This document shows positions 1 through 4,417 of a stretch of 10,127 nt of DNA, one piece after another. The position numbers and the translations under genes are program-made. Under the pieces are notes generated by a model. It was not told where the DNA came from, did no database searches, and saw nothing but the letters and a program-made list of their open reading frames with translations. Positions within the stretch are counted from its first letter, which is position 1. Every line of letters starts with the position of its first letter. Where the stretch lies: NCBI GenBank assembly GCA_910587875.1, contig CAJUOD010000102.1, forward strand, positions 1-10,127, read 5' to 3'. The DNA comes from an uncultured Oscillibacter sp. Its GTDB lineage: Bacteria > Bacillota > Clostridia > Oscillospirales > Oscillospiraceae.

Positions 1-83
1 GTCCGGCCACCAAGCTGCGTCCCGAGGACGCCGCCACCCGCGACTACTTCGCCGTGTTCCTGTACCGTTACAGCAACGGCTAA
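1..83 (+). CDS. C-terminal end of a probable SLH-domain (S-layer homology) protein, partial
   Basis: Only the last 26 codons are in the window; the 5' end lies outside. Read from base 3, the tail shows RPED followed by ATRD-YFAVFLYRYSNG. This resembles the end of an S-layer homology repeat, where a proline-aspartate turn is followed by TR and then an amphipathic helix ending in a LYR motif. Proteins with such ends are usually exported and bound to the cell wall by their SLH repeats; that role is inferred from family knowledge. The stop is the first of three TAA triplets (81, 85, 89) that close all three forward frames. A strong hairpin follows about 34 bases later. With so little sequence the family call is tentative. 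Confidence 0.5.
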   Translation, partial: PATKLRPEDAATRDYFAVFLYRYSNG

Positions 84-116
84 CTAACTAAGCGCGTTTT
101 CCCTTTACATAGTACC

Positions 117-153
117 CGGGAGATGGGGAGGCTGACGGCCTCCCTATCTCCCG
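117..153 (+). terminator. Strong 16-bp hairpin after the SLH-like gene, possible terminator without a U-tract
   Basis: Bases 117-132 pair with 138-153 around a 5-base loop (TGACG), with one G-T pair and no other mismatch. It lies just downstream of the first gene, where a terminator would be expected. The bases after it (TTGTCCCGCGG) are not T-rich, so it is not a classic intrinsic terminator. It may act as a 3'-end stabiliser or a weak terminator. Confidence 0.45.
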
Positions 154-188
154 TTGTCCCGCGGCCCGGCAGAGGCGCTTTTTCCCGG

Positions 189-247
189 AAAAAAATCGGG
201 AAAAACGGAAAATGGGTGTTGACAACCGGGGCGGTCCCGGCTATAAT
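189..247 (+). promoter_or_regulatory. Consensus sigma-A promoter with UP-like A-tracts, driving the two leucine tRNAs
   Basis: The -35 box TTGACA (219-224) and -10 box TATAAT (242-247) both match consensus exactly, with the ideal 17-bp spacer. Upstream are three A-runs, at about 189-195, 201-205 and 209-212, spaced roughly one helical turn apart, as in an UP element. Transcription should start near 254, giving a leader of about 29 nt before the first tRNA. Such a promoter suits a highly expressed stable-RNA operon. Confidence 0.9.
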
Positions 248-282
248 AAGCAAGCAGTCTTTTCCGGGGGACGCAAGTTTAC

Positions 283-368
283 GCGGCTGTGCTGGAACTG
301 GTAGACAGGCCAGCTTGAGGTGCTGGTGTCGATTCGACGTGTGGGTTCAAGTCCCGTCAGCCGCACCA
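283..368 (+). tRNA. tRNA-Leu, anticodon GAG
   Basis: The acceptor stem GCGGCTG (283-289) pairs with CAGCCGC (358-364), followed by discriminator A and an encoded CCA (366-368). The anticodon stem CCAGC/GCTGG encloses the loop TTGAGGT, giving anticodon GAG at 317-319, which reads CUC and CUU. The long variable arm (TGTCG-ATT-CGACG) marks it as a class II leucine tRNA. The T loop TTCAAGT is standard, though two of the five T-stem pairs are G-T. It is the first gene after the strong promoter, and 30 bases separate it from the second tRNA. Confidence 0.95.
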
Positions 369-398
369 CGCTTCCCCCAAGAGGAGGCTCCACACCAT

Positions 399-486
399 GC
401 GCGAGTGGTGGAATTGGCAGACTCGCTAGATTCAGGTTCTAGTGTCCTTTACGGACGTGCGGGTTCAAGTCCCGCCTCGCGCACCA
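399..486 (+). tRNA. tRNA-Leu, anticodon CAG
   Basis: The acceptor stem GCGCGAG (399-405) pairs with CTCGCGC (476-482), then discriminator A and an encoded CCA (484-486). The anticodon stem CTAGA/TCTAG holds the loop TTCAGGT with anticodon CAG at 433-435, which reads CUG, a common leucine codon in the GC-rich genes downstream. A long variable arm confirms leucine class II. It is cotranscribed with the GAG tRNA and followed at once by an intrinsic terminator. Confidence 0.96.
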
Positions 487-492
487 AACCCA

Positions 493-550
493 AATAATCC
501 GAACCAAATCTTCCCTGTGAGAGGATAGGTTCGGATTATTGGTTTTCTTT
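493..550 (+). terminator. Intrinsic terminator of the tRNA-Leu operon
   Basis: A perfect 13-bp stem forms between AATAATCCGAACC (493-505) and GGTTCGGATTATT (528-540), enclosing a 22-base loop, and is followed by the T-rich tail GGTTTTCTTT. It begins 6 bases after the CCA end of the second tRNA, so it plainly ends this transcript. Confidence 0.88.
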
Positions 551-598
551 GGGCGGCACGACTGGTTCCACGATGTGTCGGCCTTTTTTCTTTTATAT
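551..598 (+). terminator. Second, weaker terminator-like hairpin with a long T-tract
   Basis: CGGCACG (554-560) can pair with TGTGTCG (574-580), using two G-T pairs, and GG (551-552) with CC (582-583) beyond a G-G mismatch. It is followed directly by TTTTTTCTTTTATATTTT (584 onward). This looks like a backup terminator behind the main one. The T-rich stretch might instead simply be part of the AT-rich region upstream of the next gene. Confidence 0.5.
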
Positions 599-603
599 TT
601 TAC

Positions 604-633
604 ATGGCTGTCTTGCAGAAAGCCATCGTTTTT
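604..633 (+). terminator. Third hairpin plus T-run upstream of the DUF3800 gene (terminator or operator)
   Basis: ATGGCT (604-609) pairs with AGCCAT (621-626), with an inner TCT/AGA helix after a G-A mismatch and a 3-base loop, followed by CGTTTTTG. It could be a third terminator in series or, lying right before the putative -10 at 647, an operator-like inverted repeat. The sequence does not decide between these. Confidence 0.3.
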
Positions 634-646
634 GATAGACTATTTT

Positions 647-652
647 TATAAT
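647..652 (+). promoter_or_regulatory. Candidate -10 box (TATAAT) of the DUF3800 gene
   Basis: An exact TATAAT lies 23 bp before the ATG at 676, in an AT-rich stretch. No good -35 box sits 16-18 bp upstream; the corresponding bases fall in the 3' arm of the 604-626 hairpin. Transcription would start near 659, leaving a short leader with a weak GGTGA ribosome site at 665-669. Confidence 0.4.
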
Positions 653-675
653 TTTACACGAGTTGGTGACTGACA

Positions 676-1479
676 ATGAACGAGCCCACTTTGCGAATGT
701 ATGTAGATGAAAATGGAAACTACAACTTACGGGAAGATTTGTCGAAAGACAGCAATCGTTATTTATGTCTAACGGGAGTCGTCATGCGTATTGAATCTCA
801 TGATTTGCTTACGCGGCAATTGGATCATTTGAAAACGAAATATTTTGGGACAAAGGATATTATCTTGCATCGTCGGGAGATTATTTCAGCGAAGCCTCCC
901 TTTGAGGCCCTAAAAGATGACAGCACTCGTTCAAGGTACAATACCGATATACTCCGCATTATTTCTGAAATGCGCTATGGAGTAATATCCATCGTGATAG
1001 ACAAAAAGGCTCTTGTTGATAAGTATACTTTGTTAAAGGCACAAGATCCCTATGCGCTGGCATTGGAATACCTTATGCAGCGTTATCAGTACTGGATGCA
1101 GGATTACAGTCAGCGGCATGGGGCAATCATGGGGGATATTGTGGCTGAATCCAGGGGCGGCAAGGAAGATCGGATAACGAAAGACACGTATAAGCTCATT
1201 TACGACGGAAAAGGTTACAACAGGCTCAATGACGCCGCCCAATATTATTCTTCCAAAGAAATCAAGCTGCGAAAAAAGAAAGCAAATATAGCGGGACTGC
1301 AATTTGTCGATTTGATTTCTCATCCAGCGCGCCGATATATCTTGTCTCAAAATCATTTGGCGCACAACCTAAAGCCCACTTCATTTGAGCAGACGGTTGT
1401 TGAAATTCTTGTAAAGAAAAAATATCGGCGGCATAATGGAATCATTGATGGATACGGAGCTGTCTTTTTCCCAAAGTGA
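676..1479 (+). CDS. DUF3800 domain protein (putative RNase H-fold nuclease)
   Basis: This 267-aa protein carries the DUF3800 signatures. An N-terminal strand ends in YVDENGN (residues 9-15), where the family usually has Y-(I/V)-D-E-S-G-N. A central acidic strand GDIVAES follows (about 143-149, E148), and a C-terminal helix holds GLQFVDLI (207-214, D212), corresponding to the usual GLQlADL. D11, E12, E148 and D212 would form the acidic cluster of a metal-dependent RNase H-like centre; nuclease activity is inferred, not shown. S is replaced by N at residue 13, a mild departure. Length is normal for the family. DUF3800 genes are common in mobile and defence-rich regions, but no defence partner is seen here. 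The gene is markedly poorer in GC than the phage block, suggesting acquisition. ATG 676 has only a weak GGTGA site, so expression may be low. A minus-strand small RNA unit ends just past its stop. Confidence 0.88.
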   Translation: MNEPTLRMYVDENGNYNLREDLSKDSNRYLCLTGVVMRIESHDLLTRQLDHLKTKYFGTKDIILHRREIISAKPPFEALKDDSTRSRYNTDILRIISEMRYGVISIVIDKKALVDKYTLLKAQDPYALALEYLMQRYQYWMQDYSQRHGAIMGDIVAESRGGKEDRITKDTYKLIYDGKGYNRLNDAAQYYSSKEIKLRKKKANIAGLQFVDLISHPARRYILSQNHLAHNLKPTSFEQTVVEILVKKKYRRHNGIIDGYGAVFFPK

Positions 1480-1487
1480 CAGTAACG

Positions 1488-1519
1488 AAAAAAGAAAAGC
1501 GGCTCGCGTTGCGAGCCGC
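1488..1519 (-). terminator. Intrinsic terminator of the minus-strand small RNA
   Basis: Bases 1499-1507 and 1511-1519 form a perfect 9-bp GCGGCTCGC stem with a 3-base loop. Read on the minus strand it is followed by TTTTCTTTTTT (1498-1488), an excellent U-tract. Read on the plus strand it is followed by CCCCC, so it does not end the DUF3800 transcript. Confidence 0.85.
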
Positions 1520-1560
1520 CCCCGAGTGCAAGCACTCCACCTCCAAGTAACCTTGGATTA
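1488..1560 (-). ncRNA. Predicted small structured RNA, about 73 nt, convergent with the DUF3800 gene
   Basis: A strong minus-strand promoter (1566-1594) and a strong minus-strand terminator (1488-1519) are only about 70 bases apart, with no convincing gene between. The RNA between them has structured segments. CCAAG (1543-1547) pairs with CTTGG (1552-1556), or alternatively AAGTAA (1545-1550) pairs with TTACTT (1558-1563); the two overlap and cannot coexist. GAGTG/CACTC (1524-1537) makes a second hairpin, and the terminator is the third. A GGAGG segment (minus strand, near 1539-1543) could be a ribosome site for a tiny peptide or a pairing region. Readthrough would be antisense to the end of the DUF3800 gene. 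Function is unknown. Alternatives are a leader-terminator cassette or a short repeated element. Confidence 0.55.
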
Positions 1561-1565
1561 CTTAT

Positions 1566-1594
1566 AGTATACTCTATTTTCCCGGGTTTGTAAA
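1566..1594 (-). promoter_or_regulatory. Strong minus-strand promoter of the small RNA
   Basis: On the minus strand, TTTACA (1594-1589) and TATACT (1571-1566) are separated by exactly 17 bp, each one base from consensus. The -10 lies in the self-complementary octamer AGTATACT (1566-1573), so the site could also fire in the plus direction, although no good plus-strand -35 is seen. The start point would be near 1560. Confidence 0.7.
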
Positions 1595-1603
1595 GAGAAA
1601 AAA

Positions 1604-1637
1604 TTGACAAAGAATAAGAACGGGCGCCGAATATAGG
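1604..1637 (+). promoter_or_regulatory. Possible promoter of the 66-codon gene (TTGACA without a good -10)
   Basis: A perfect TTGACA lies at 1604-1609, but the best downstream AT-rich match (AATATAGG, 1630-1637) is at 19-22 bp spacing and poor. If used, transcription would begin almost at the start codon. The palindromic AGTATACT at 1566-1573 is an alternative start signal that would leave a leader of about 65 nt. Confidence 0.25.
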
Positions 1638-1644
1638 TGTGATT

Positions 1645-1845
1645 ATGGAGTTTTCAAAAGAGGAATTGTTGGAAGCAAAACGGCAGATCGATTCCACCCT
1701 CCACAAGCTCAAAGAAACCGCCAAGACCCTCCGGGCCAAGGAAGGCCCGGAGCGATACAAGTCCCAAATCACCCTTGCGGAACGCCGTATCCGCGCCTTT
1801 GAAATCGCAGTTAGGTTGATTGAGCGGGAATTGAAACAGCTGTAA
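1645..1845 (+). CDS. Small helical hypothetical protein (66 aa)
   Basis: I chose ATG 1645 because AGGTG (1635-1639) sits 5 bases upstream as a ribosome site; a GTG at 1639 overlaps that site and would add two residues. The product is 66 aa, highly charged (many K, E, R) and almost certainly all-helical. It divides into a first helix EELLEAKRQIDSTLHKLKE (about 4-22) and a second EIAVRLIERELKQL (about 53-66), with a KEGPERYKSQ turn between. No membrane segment or signal peptide is visible. I recognise it only as the type of small conserved hypothetical seen in gut Clostridia; a role as a dimeric coiled-coil regulator or binding partner would be guesswork. It has its own terminator and points towards the end of the phage operon, so it is not part of that operon. 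Confidence 0.75.
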   Translation: MEFSKEELLEAKRQIDSTLHKLKETAKTLRAKEGPERYKSQITLAERRIRAFEIAVRLIERELKQL

Positions 1846-1854
1846 TACAAGGAG

Positions 1855-1887
1855 AGAGCGCCCGGCCAATTAGCCGGACGCTCTTTT
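1855..1887 (+). terminator. Intrinsic terminator of the 66-codon gene
   Basis: AGAGCG (1855-1860) pairs with CGCTCT (1879-1884) and CCGGC (1862-1866) with GCCGG (1873-1877), with one C-A mismatch between the two helices and the 6-base loop CAATTA. The stem runs into TTTT (1884-1887). It begins 10 bases after the stop codon. Confidence 0.85.
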
Positions 1888-1926
1888 GATTTGCGCCATC
1901 GACAGAAAGGCGGCCTTTAGGGAAAT

Positions 1927-1944
1927 GGCCCGCAAGAGCGAGCC
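1927..1944 (-). terminator. Weak candidate terminator at the end of the tail operon
   Basis: On the minus strand, immediately after the stop of the YmfQ-like gene, GGCTCGC (1944-1938) pairs with GCGGGCC (1933-1927) around a TCTT loop, followed by ATTTCCCT. A small AAAGG-CCG-CCTTT hairpin follows near 1907-1919. The U-tract is poor, so termination may be leaky. Confidence 0.35.
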
Positions 1945-2523
1945 TTAATCCTCCCCCTCCGGAGGAATCGCCAGCTGAAACCCCTCCCAGTCATATTCCC
2001 GCTCCTCCACGAGGGCCCAGGTATATTCCTCCCTGTGGCACTCCTCCCAGGTGAGAAACCGGAAGTAAAACTCCACCCCCAGGTGGCAGGGCAGGATGTC
2101 CAGGATAATCTTCCGAATCTGCTCAAACTCCGCCGGGACCCCCGCCGTCTCGGGGAAGACCACCCGGACCTGGTTGGTCCCCATCTCAATGGCCTTGGCC
2201 CGGATGCCGCAGCCCCGGATGGTCCGGTCGATGGCCTCCGGCGTCAGGCTGTCCCCGTCGATCTGGAGCAGGGCCGCGATGGCCGCCCGGCGCTCCTCCG
2301 GCGTGACGGCGGCGGGGCGGCGGAGAAAGAGCGCCTCCCGGCGGCGGAGCCCCTCGTCCTCCGCCGTGGCGGTGAGGCCCTCCCGCTCCACCTGGTCCAG
2401 GCGGGCGGACACGGCGTCCAGCCCCCGGCCCAGGGCGTAGAGCTCCGCCCCGCTGAGGGAGTTTCGGTCCAGCCGGTAGACCCCCAGGGGGGCCAGCAGG
2501 GCCCGCAGATAGTCCTCGTACAT
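1945..2523 (-). CDS. YmfQ/XkdU-like phage protein (DUF2313), baseplate-tail fibre junction
   Basis: This 192-aa protein fits the YmfQ/DUF2313 family (XkdU in PBSX, gp48-like in Mu-type phages), which sits at the outer baseplate between the J-protein wedges and the tail fibres. Visible features are the N-terminal YLRALLAPLGVYRLD (5-19), a long helical region with ELYALGRGLDAVSARLDQVERE (27-48), and a C-terminal half with KIILDILPCHLGVEFYF (about 138-154), typical of the family. Its ATG follows the stop of the baseplate J gene by one base, with GGAGGAGG just upstream inside that gene, so the two are translationally coupled. It is the last gene of the operon. In related phages a fibre gene comes next, but none does here. 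Assignment is firm to family; the exact role is by analogy. Confidence 0.88.
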   Translation of the reverse strand: MYEDYLRALLAPLGVYRLDRNSLSGAELYALGRGLDAVSARLDQVEREGLTATAEDEGLRRREALFLRRPAAVTPEERRAAIAALLQIDGDSLTPEAIDRTIRGCGIRAKAIEMGTNQVRVVFPETAGVPAEFEQIRKIILDILPCHLGVEFYFRFLTWEECHREEYTWALVEEREYDWEGFQLAIPPEGED

Positions 2524-2524
2524 G

Positions 2525-3589
2525 CTACGCCTCCTCCGTCAGCTCCGTCACCTCCAGCGTCCCAAGCACCGGCAGGACCGTGCTGTCCGCCGGGATGTCC
2601 GCCGCCGGGGCGGTGAAGCGGTAGTTTTCCACGCCCTCCAGGTCATAGAGCCGGTTCCCCAGCTCCGCCAGGAGCACGGCCCGGCCCAGCAGCCGCCCGC
2701 CGAAGAAGTCGGCCATGGCCTGCCGGGCGGACTCCAGCACCGCCTCCTTGTCCGCTCCCTCTTTGGGAGCCACCGCCACCGCCACGTTCACCGTCTTGCT
2801 GGTGGGGGCCAGGGCCTTCACCGTCACGGCGATCTCCCGCTTCTCCTGGAGCTCCGCCTGGAGCCCCGCCAGCAGGTCCCCGTCCGGGAGGCCGCTCTCC
2901 CCGGTGACGTAGACATTTACCGTCCCCGGGCCCTCCGCCCGGCCCACGGCCTTGGCCGCCGTGACCCCGGGGTAGCCCATGGCCGTGGTCTCGTACCAGG
3001 CGGTGTTGGCTCCGTTGGGCAGCCGCCGGTAGCTCTCCAGGATGCGGGCGCGGAAGGTTTCGTCGTCCTCCTCGTCGGCCCCGCCGGTGAAGGCGCCGGG
3101 ATTCGTCACCGCCGTCACCGCCGTGGGGCAGGCCGTCAGGAAGCGCACGGCCCCGGGCACCACGTTGCCCCCGGTCCCGGCTTCCACGGCCTCGGCGGGA
3201 ACGTCTATGTATAGCGCCCCCGCCGGGAGGACTGCGTCCTCCGTGGTCCGCACCCGGACCTCCTCCGCCGTCATGCACACCGTTCCCGCCGGGATGGCCA
3301 CGTCCATGACCGGGGCCGCCTCCACGGAGAAGCGCAGGGAGCCCCCGGACCGGGTGGCCCCCAGGCGCTTCAGGCCCCGCATGGCCCCGTGGCGGTCCAG
3401 GTAGACCCCCTGGGCCGTCTGGGGGAAGCTCTGGTCCAGCACCCAGTCGGCCTGGATCTCCAGGGCCTGGATCTCCGCCGCCGCGGCCCACAGCCGCACC
3501 GCCAGGTCGCAGCCCGCCTCCGGCGTAAAGCCCGCCCGCTCCGCGAAGTCCGCCAGCAGCGTTTCGTATATCGTCTCAATGCTCCGCAT
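2525..3589 (-). CDS. Baseplate J family protein (XkdT/gp47-like)
   Basis: The 354-aa product is a baseplate J protein, which builds the wedges around the hub of contractile tails and signals sheath contraction. Family features are the N-terminal helical part with AGFTPEAGCDLAVRLWAAAA (19-38), YLDRHGAMRGLKR (63-75), VEAGTGGNVVPGAV (about 135-148), the strongly conserved NPGAFTGGADEEDDETFRAR (163-182), and LPNGAN (190-195) leading to a G-V-x-x-A-K-A-V strand. Length is usual for XkdT. ATG 3589 has a good GGGAGGGG site 8 bases upstream, and 18 bases separate it from the wedge gene before it. It lies between the gp25-like and YmfQ genes, exactly as in PBSX. No damage is seen. Confidence 0.95.
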   Translation of the reverse strand: MRSIETIYETLLADFAERAGFTPEAGCDLAVRLWAAAAEIQALEIQADWVLDQSFPQTAQGVYLDRHGAMRGLKRLGATRSGGSLRFSVEAAPVMDVAIPAGTVCMTAEEVRVRTTEDAVLPAGALYIDVPAEAVEAGTGGNVVPGAVRFLTACPTAVTAVTNPGAFTGGADEEDDETFRARILESYRRLPNGANTAWYETTAMGYPGVTAAKAVGRAEGPGTVNVYVTGESGLPDGDLLAGLQAELQEKREIAVTVKALAPTSKTVNVAVAVAPKEGADKEAVLESARQAMADFFGGRLLGRAVLLAELGNRLYDLEGVENYRFTAPAADIPADSTVLPVLGTLEVTELTEEA

Positions 3590-3607
3590 ATCCGTTTCCC
3601 CTCCCTT

Positions 3608-3958
3608 TCAGGGGCGGACCTCCACCGTCACCGGCAGGGCCTCCCCCTCATAGCGCAGATAGGCGGTCACCGCCGCCGCGCCGTCCCGGCCCTGGTCCAG
3701 GGCCACGTCCTCCACGGTCACCGGCTCCGCCTCCAGGGCCTCCGTCACGTACTGCCTGGCGGCGCTCCGGCGCTCCGGGCCCGGCACCCGCCCCAGGGCC
3801 CACAGGCGGCTCCCCAGGTCCTCCCAGAAGGGGAAGCTCCCCCGCCGGGCCGTCAGCCGGAAGAGCACCCTCTGCAAGAGGGCCTCCCGGCCCCCCACCC
3901 GGCGCAGGCCCCCCACGCCGTCGGCGATGTAGTCCCCGTTTTTCAGCTCCAGCTCCAT
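3608..3958 (-). CDS. gp25/W-like baseplate wedge protein (XkdS, DUF2634 type)
   Basis: This 116-aa protein has the gpW/gp25-like core: a lysozyme-like helix stretch followed by ARRGSFPFWEDLGSRLWAL (37-55). The G-S-F-P/x-x-x-x-x-L-G-S-R-L pattern is the signature by which these sheath-anchoring wedge proteins are known. The C-terminal half alternates hydrophobic residues (VTAYLRYEGEALPVTVEV), suggesting a beta-sheet. Known function of the family is to nucleate sheath polymerisation at the baseplate. ATG 3958 has GGGAGG 7 bases upstream and begins 13 bases after the spike gene's stop. Family and position agree with PBSX XkdS; whether Pfam would place it in DUF2634 or gpW_gp25 is open. Confidence 0.85.
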   Translation of the reverse strand: MELELKNGDYIADGVGGLRRVGGREALLQRVLFRLTARRGSFPFWEDLGSRLWALGRVPGPERRSAARQYVTEALEAEPVTVEDVALDQGRDGAAAVTAYLRYEGEALPVTVEVRP

Positions 3959-3971
3959 TTCTCCGCCTCCC

Positions 3972-4403
3972 TCAGCAGGTACAGGGCTGGTAGGGCTGCC
4001 CGTTGACCGTCAGCTGCCCGCTGACAGCCAGCCCGCCGGTCACGGAGACCTCCCCCGTGACGCTTACCTGTCCCGCCTGAATTTCCATGCCGCCGTCCTG
4101 CTTTAAGTAAATCGAATTCCCGCCGGGGCCGTAGATGTAGACCTCCCCCGGCGCGATCTGCTTCACGTCCTCCAGGGGCCGGGTCCCGGCCACGCACTGC
4201 TCCTCGCCGCCGGGGCCCCCCTTGATGACCAGGGCCGCCGCGCCATTGGCCGGGGTCCAGAGGTACCCCCCCGGCCCGTAAACCGGCAGGTCCCGGACCT
4301 CCCCCCGGGTCACCACCCCCGCCTTCTGCCCGCTGATGGTGGTGACGCCCAGGTCCGCGTCCGCCGTGGCGCTCACCGGCTTCATCTGTCTTGAAATCCA
4401 CAT
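3972..4403 (-). CDS. Small baseplate spike protein (gpV-like, XkdR position)
   Basis: The 143-aa protein resembles baseplate assembly protein V, the central spike that pierces the target envelope. It shows GVVTRGEVRDLPVYGPGGYL (29-48), an OB-fold segment with ALVIKGG (57-63), EVYIYGPGGNSIYL (87-100), then a short run of V-T-G repeats (GQVSVTGEVSVTGGLAVSGQ, 111-130) that would make a small beta-helix, ending YQPCTC. Two cysteines at the extreme end may bind a tip metal or form a disulfide; that is inference. I chose ATG 4403 because AGGAGG (4418-4413) lies 9 bases upstream. An upstream in-frame ATG at 4421 overlaps the hub gene stop as ATGA but lacks as good a site, and its second and third codons are that AGGAGG. 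Confidence 0.85.
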   Translation of the reverse strand: MWISRQMKPVSATADADLGVTTISGQKAGVVTRGEVRDLPVYGPGGYLWTPANGAAALVIKGGPGGEEQCVAGTRPLEDVKQIAPGEVYIYGPGGNSIYLKQDGGMEIQAGQVSVTGEVSVTGGLAVSGQLTVNGQPYQPCTC

Positions 4404-4417
4404 ATGGCACTTCCTCC

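Noticed and set aside
343..474. Repeated segment GGGTTCAAGTCCCG as a phage attachment repeat
   Set aside because: Both copies are the T-arms of the two tRNA-Leu genes; no third copy exists near the prophage boundary within the window.
123..497. Plus-strand open frame of 124 codons
   Set aside because: It runs through the hairpin, the promoter and both tRNA genes, which explain this DNA better.
1353..1850. Minus-strand open frame of 165 codons
   Set aside because: It spans the end of the DUF3800 gene, the small RNA unit and the 66-aa gene in antisense, with no domain features.
2640..3490. CRISPR-like or other spaced repeats in the phage block
   Set aside because: Recurrent GCC/GGC-rich words are codon-usage effects; there is no regular spacing or constant repeat.
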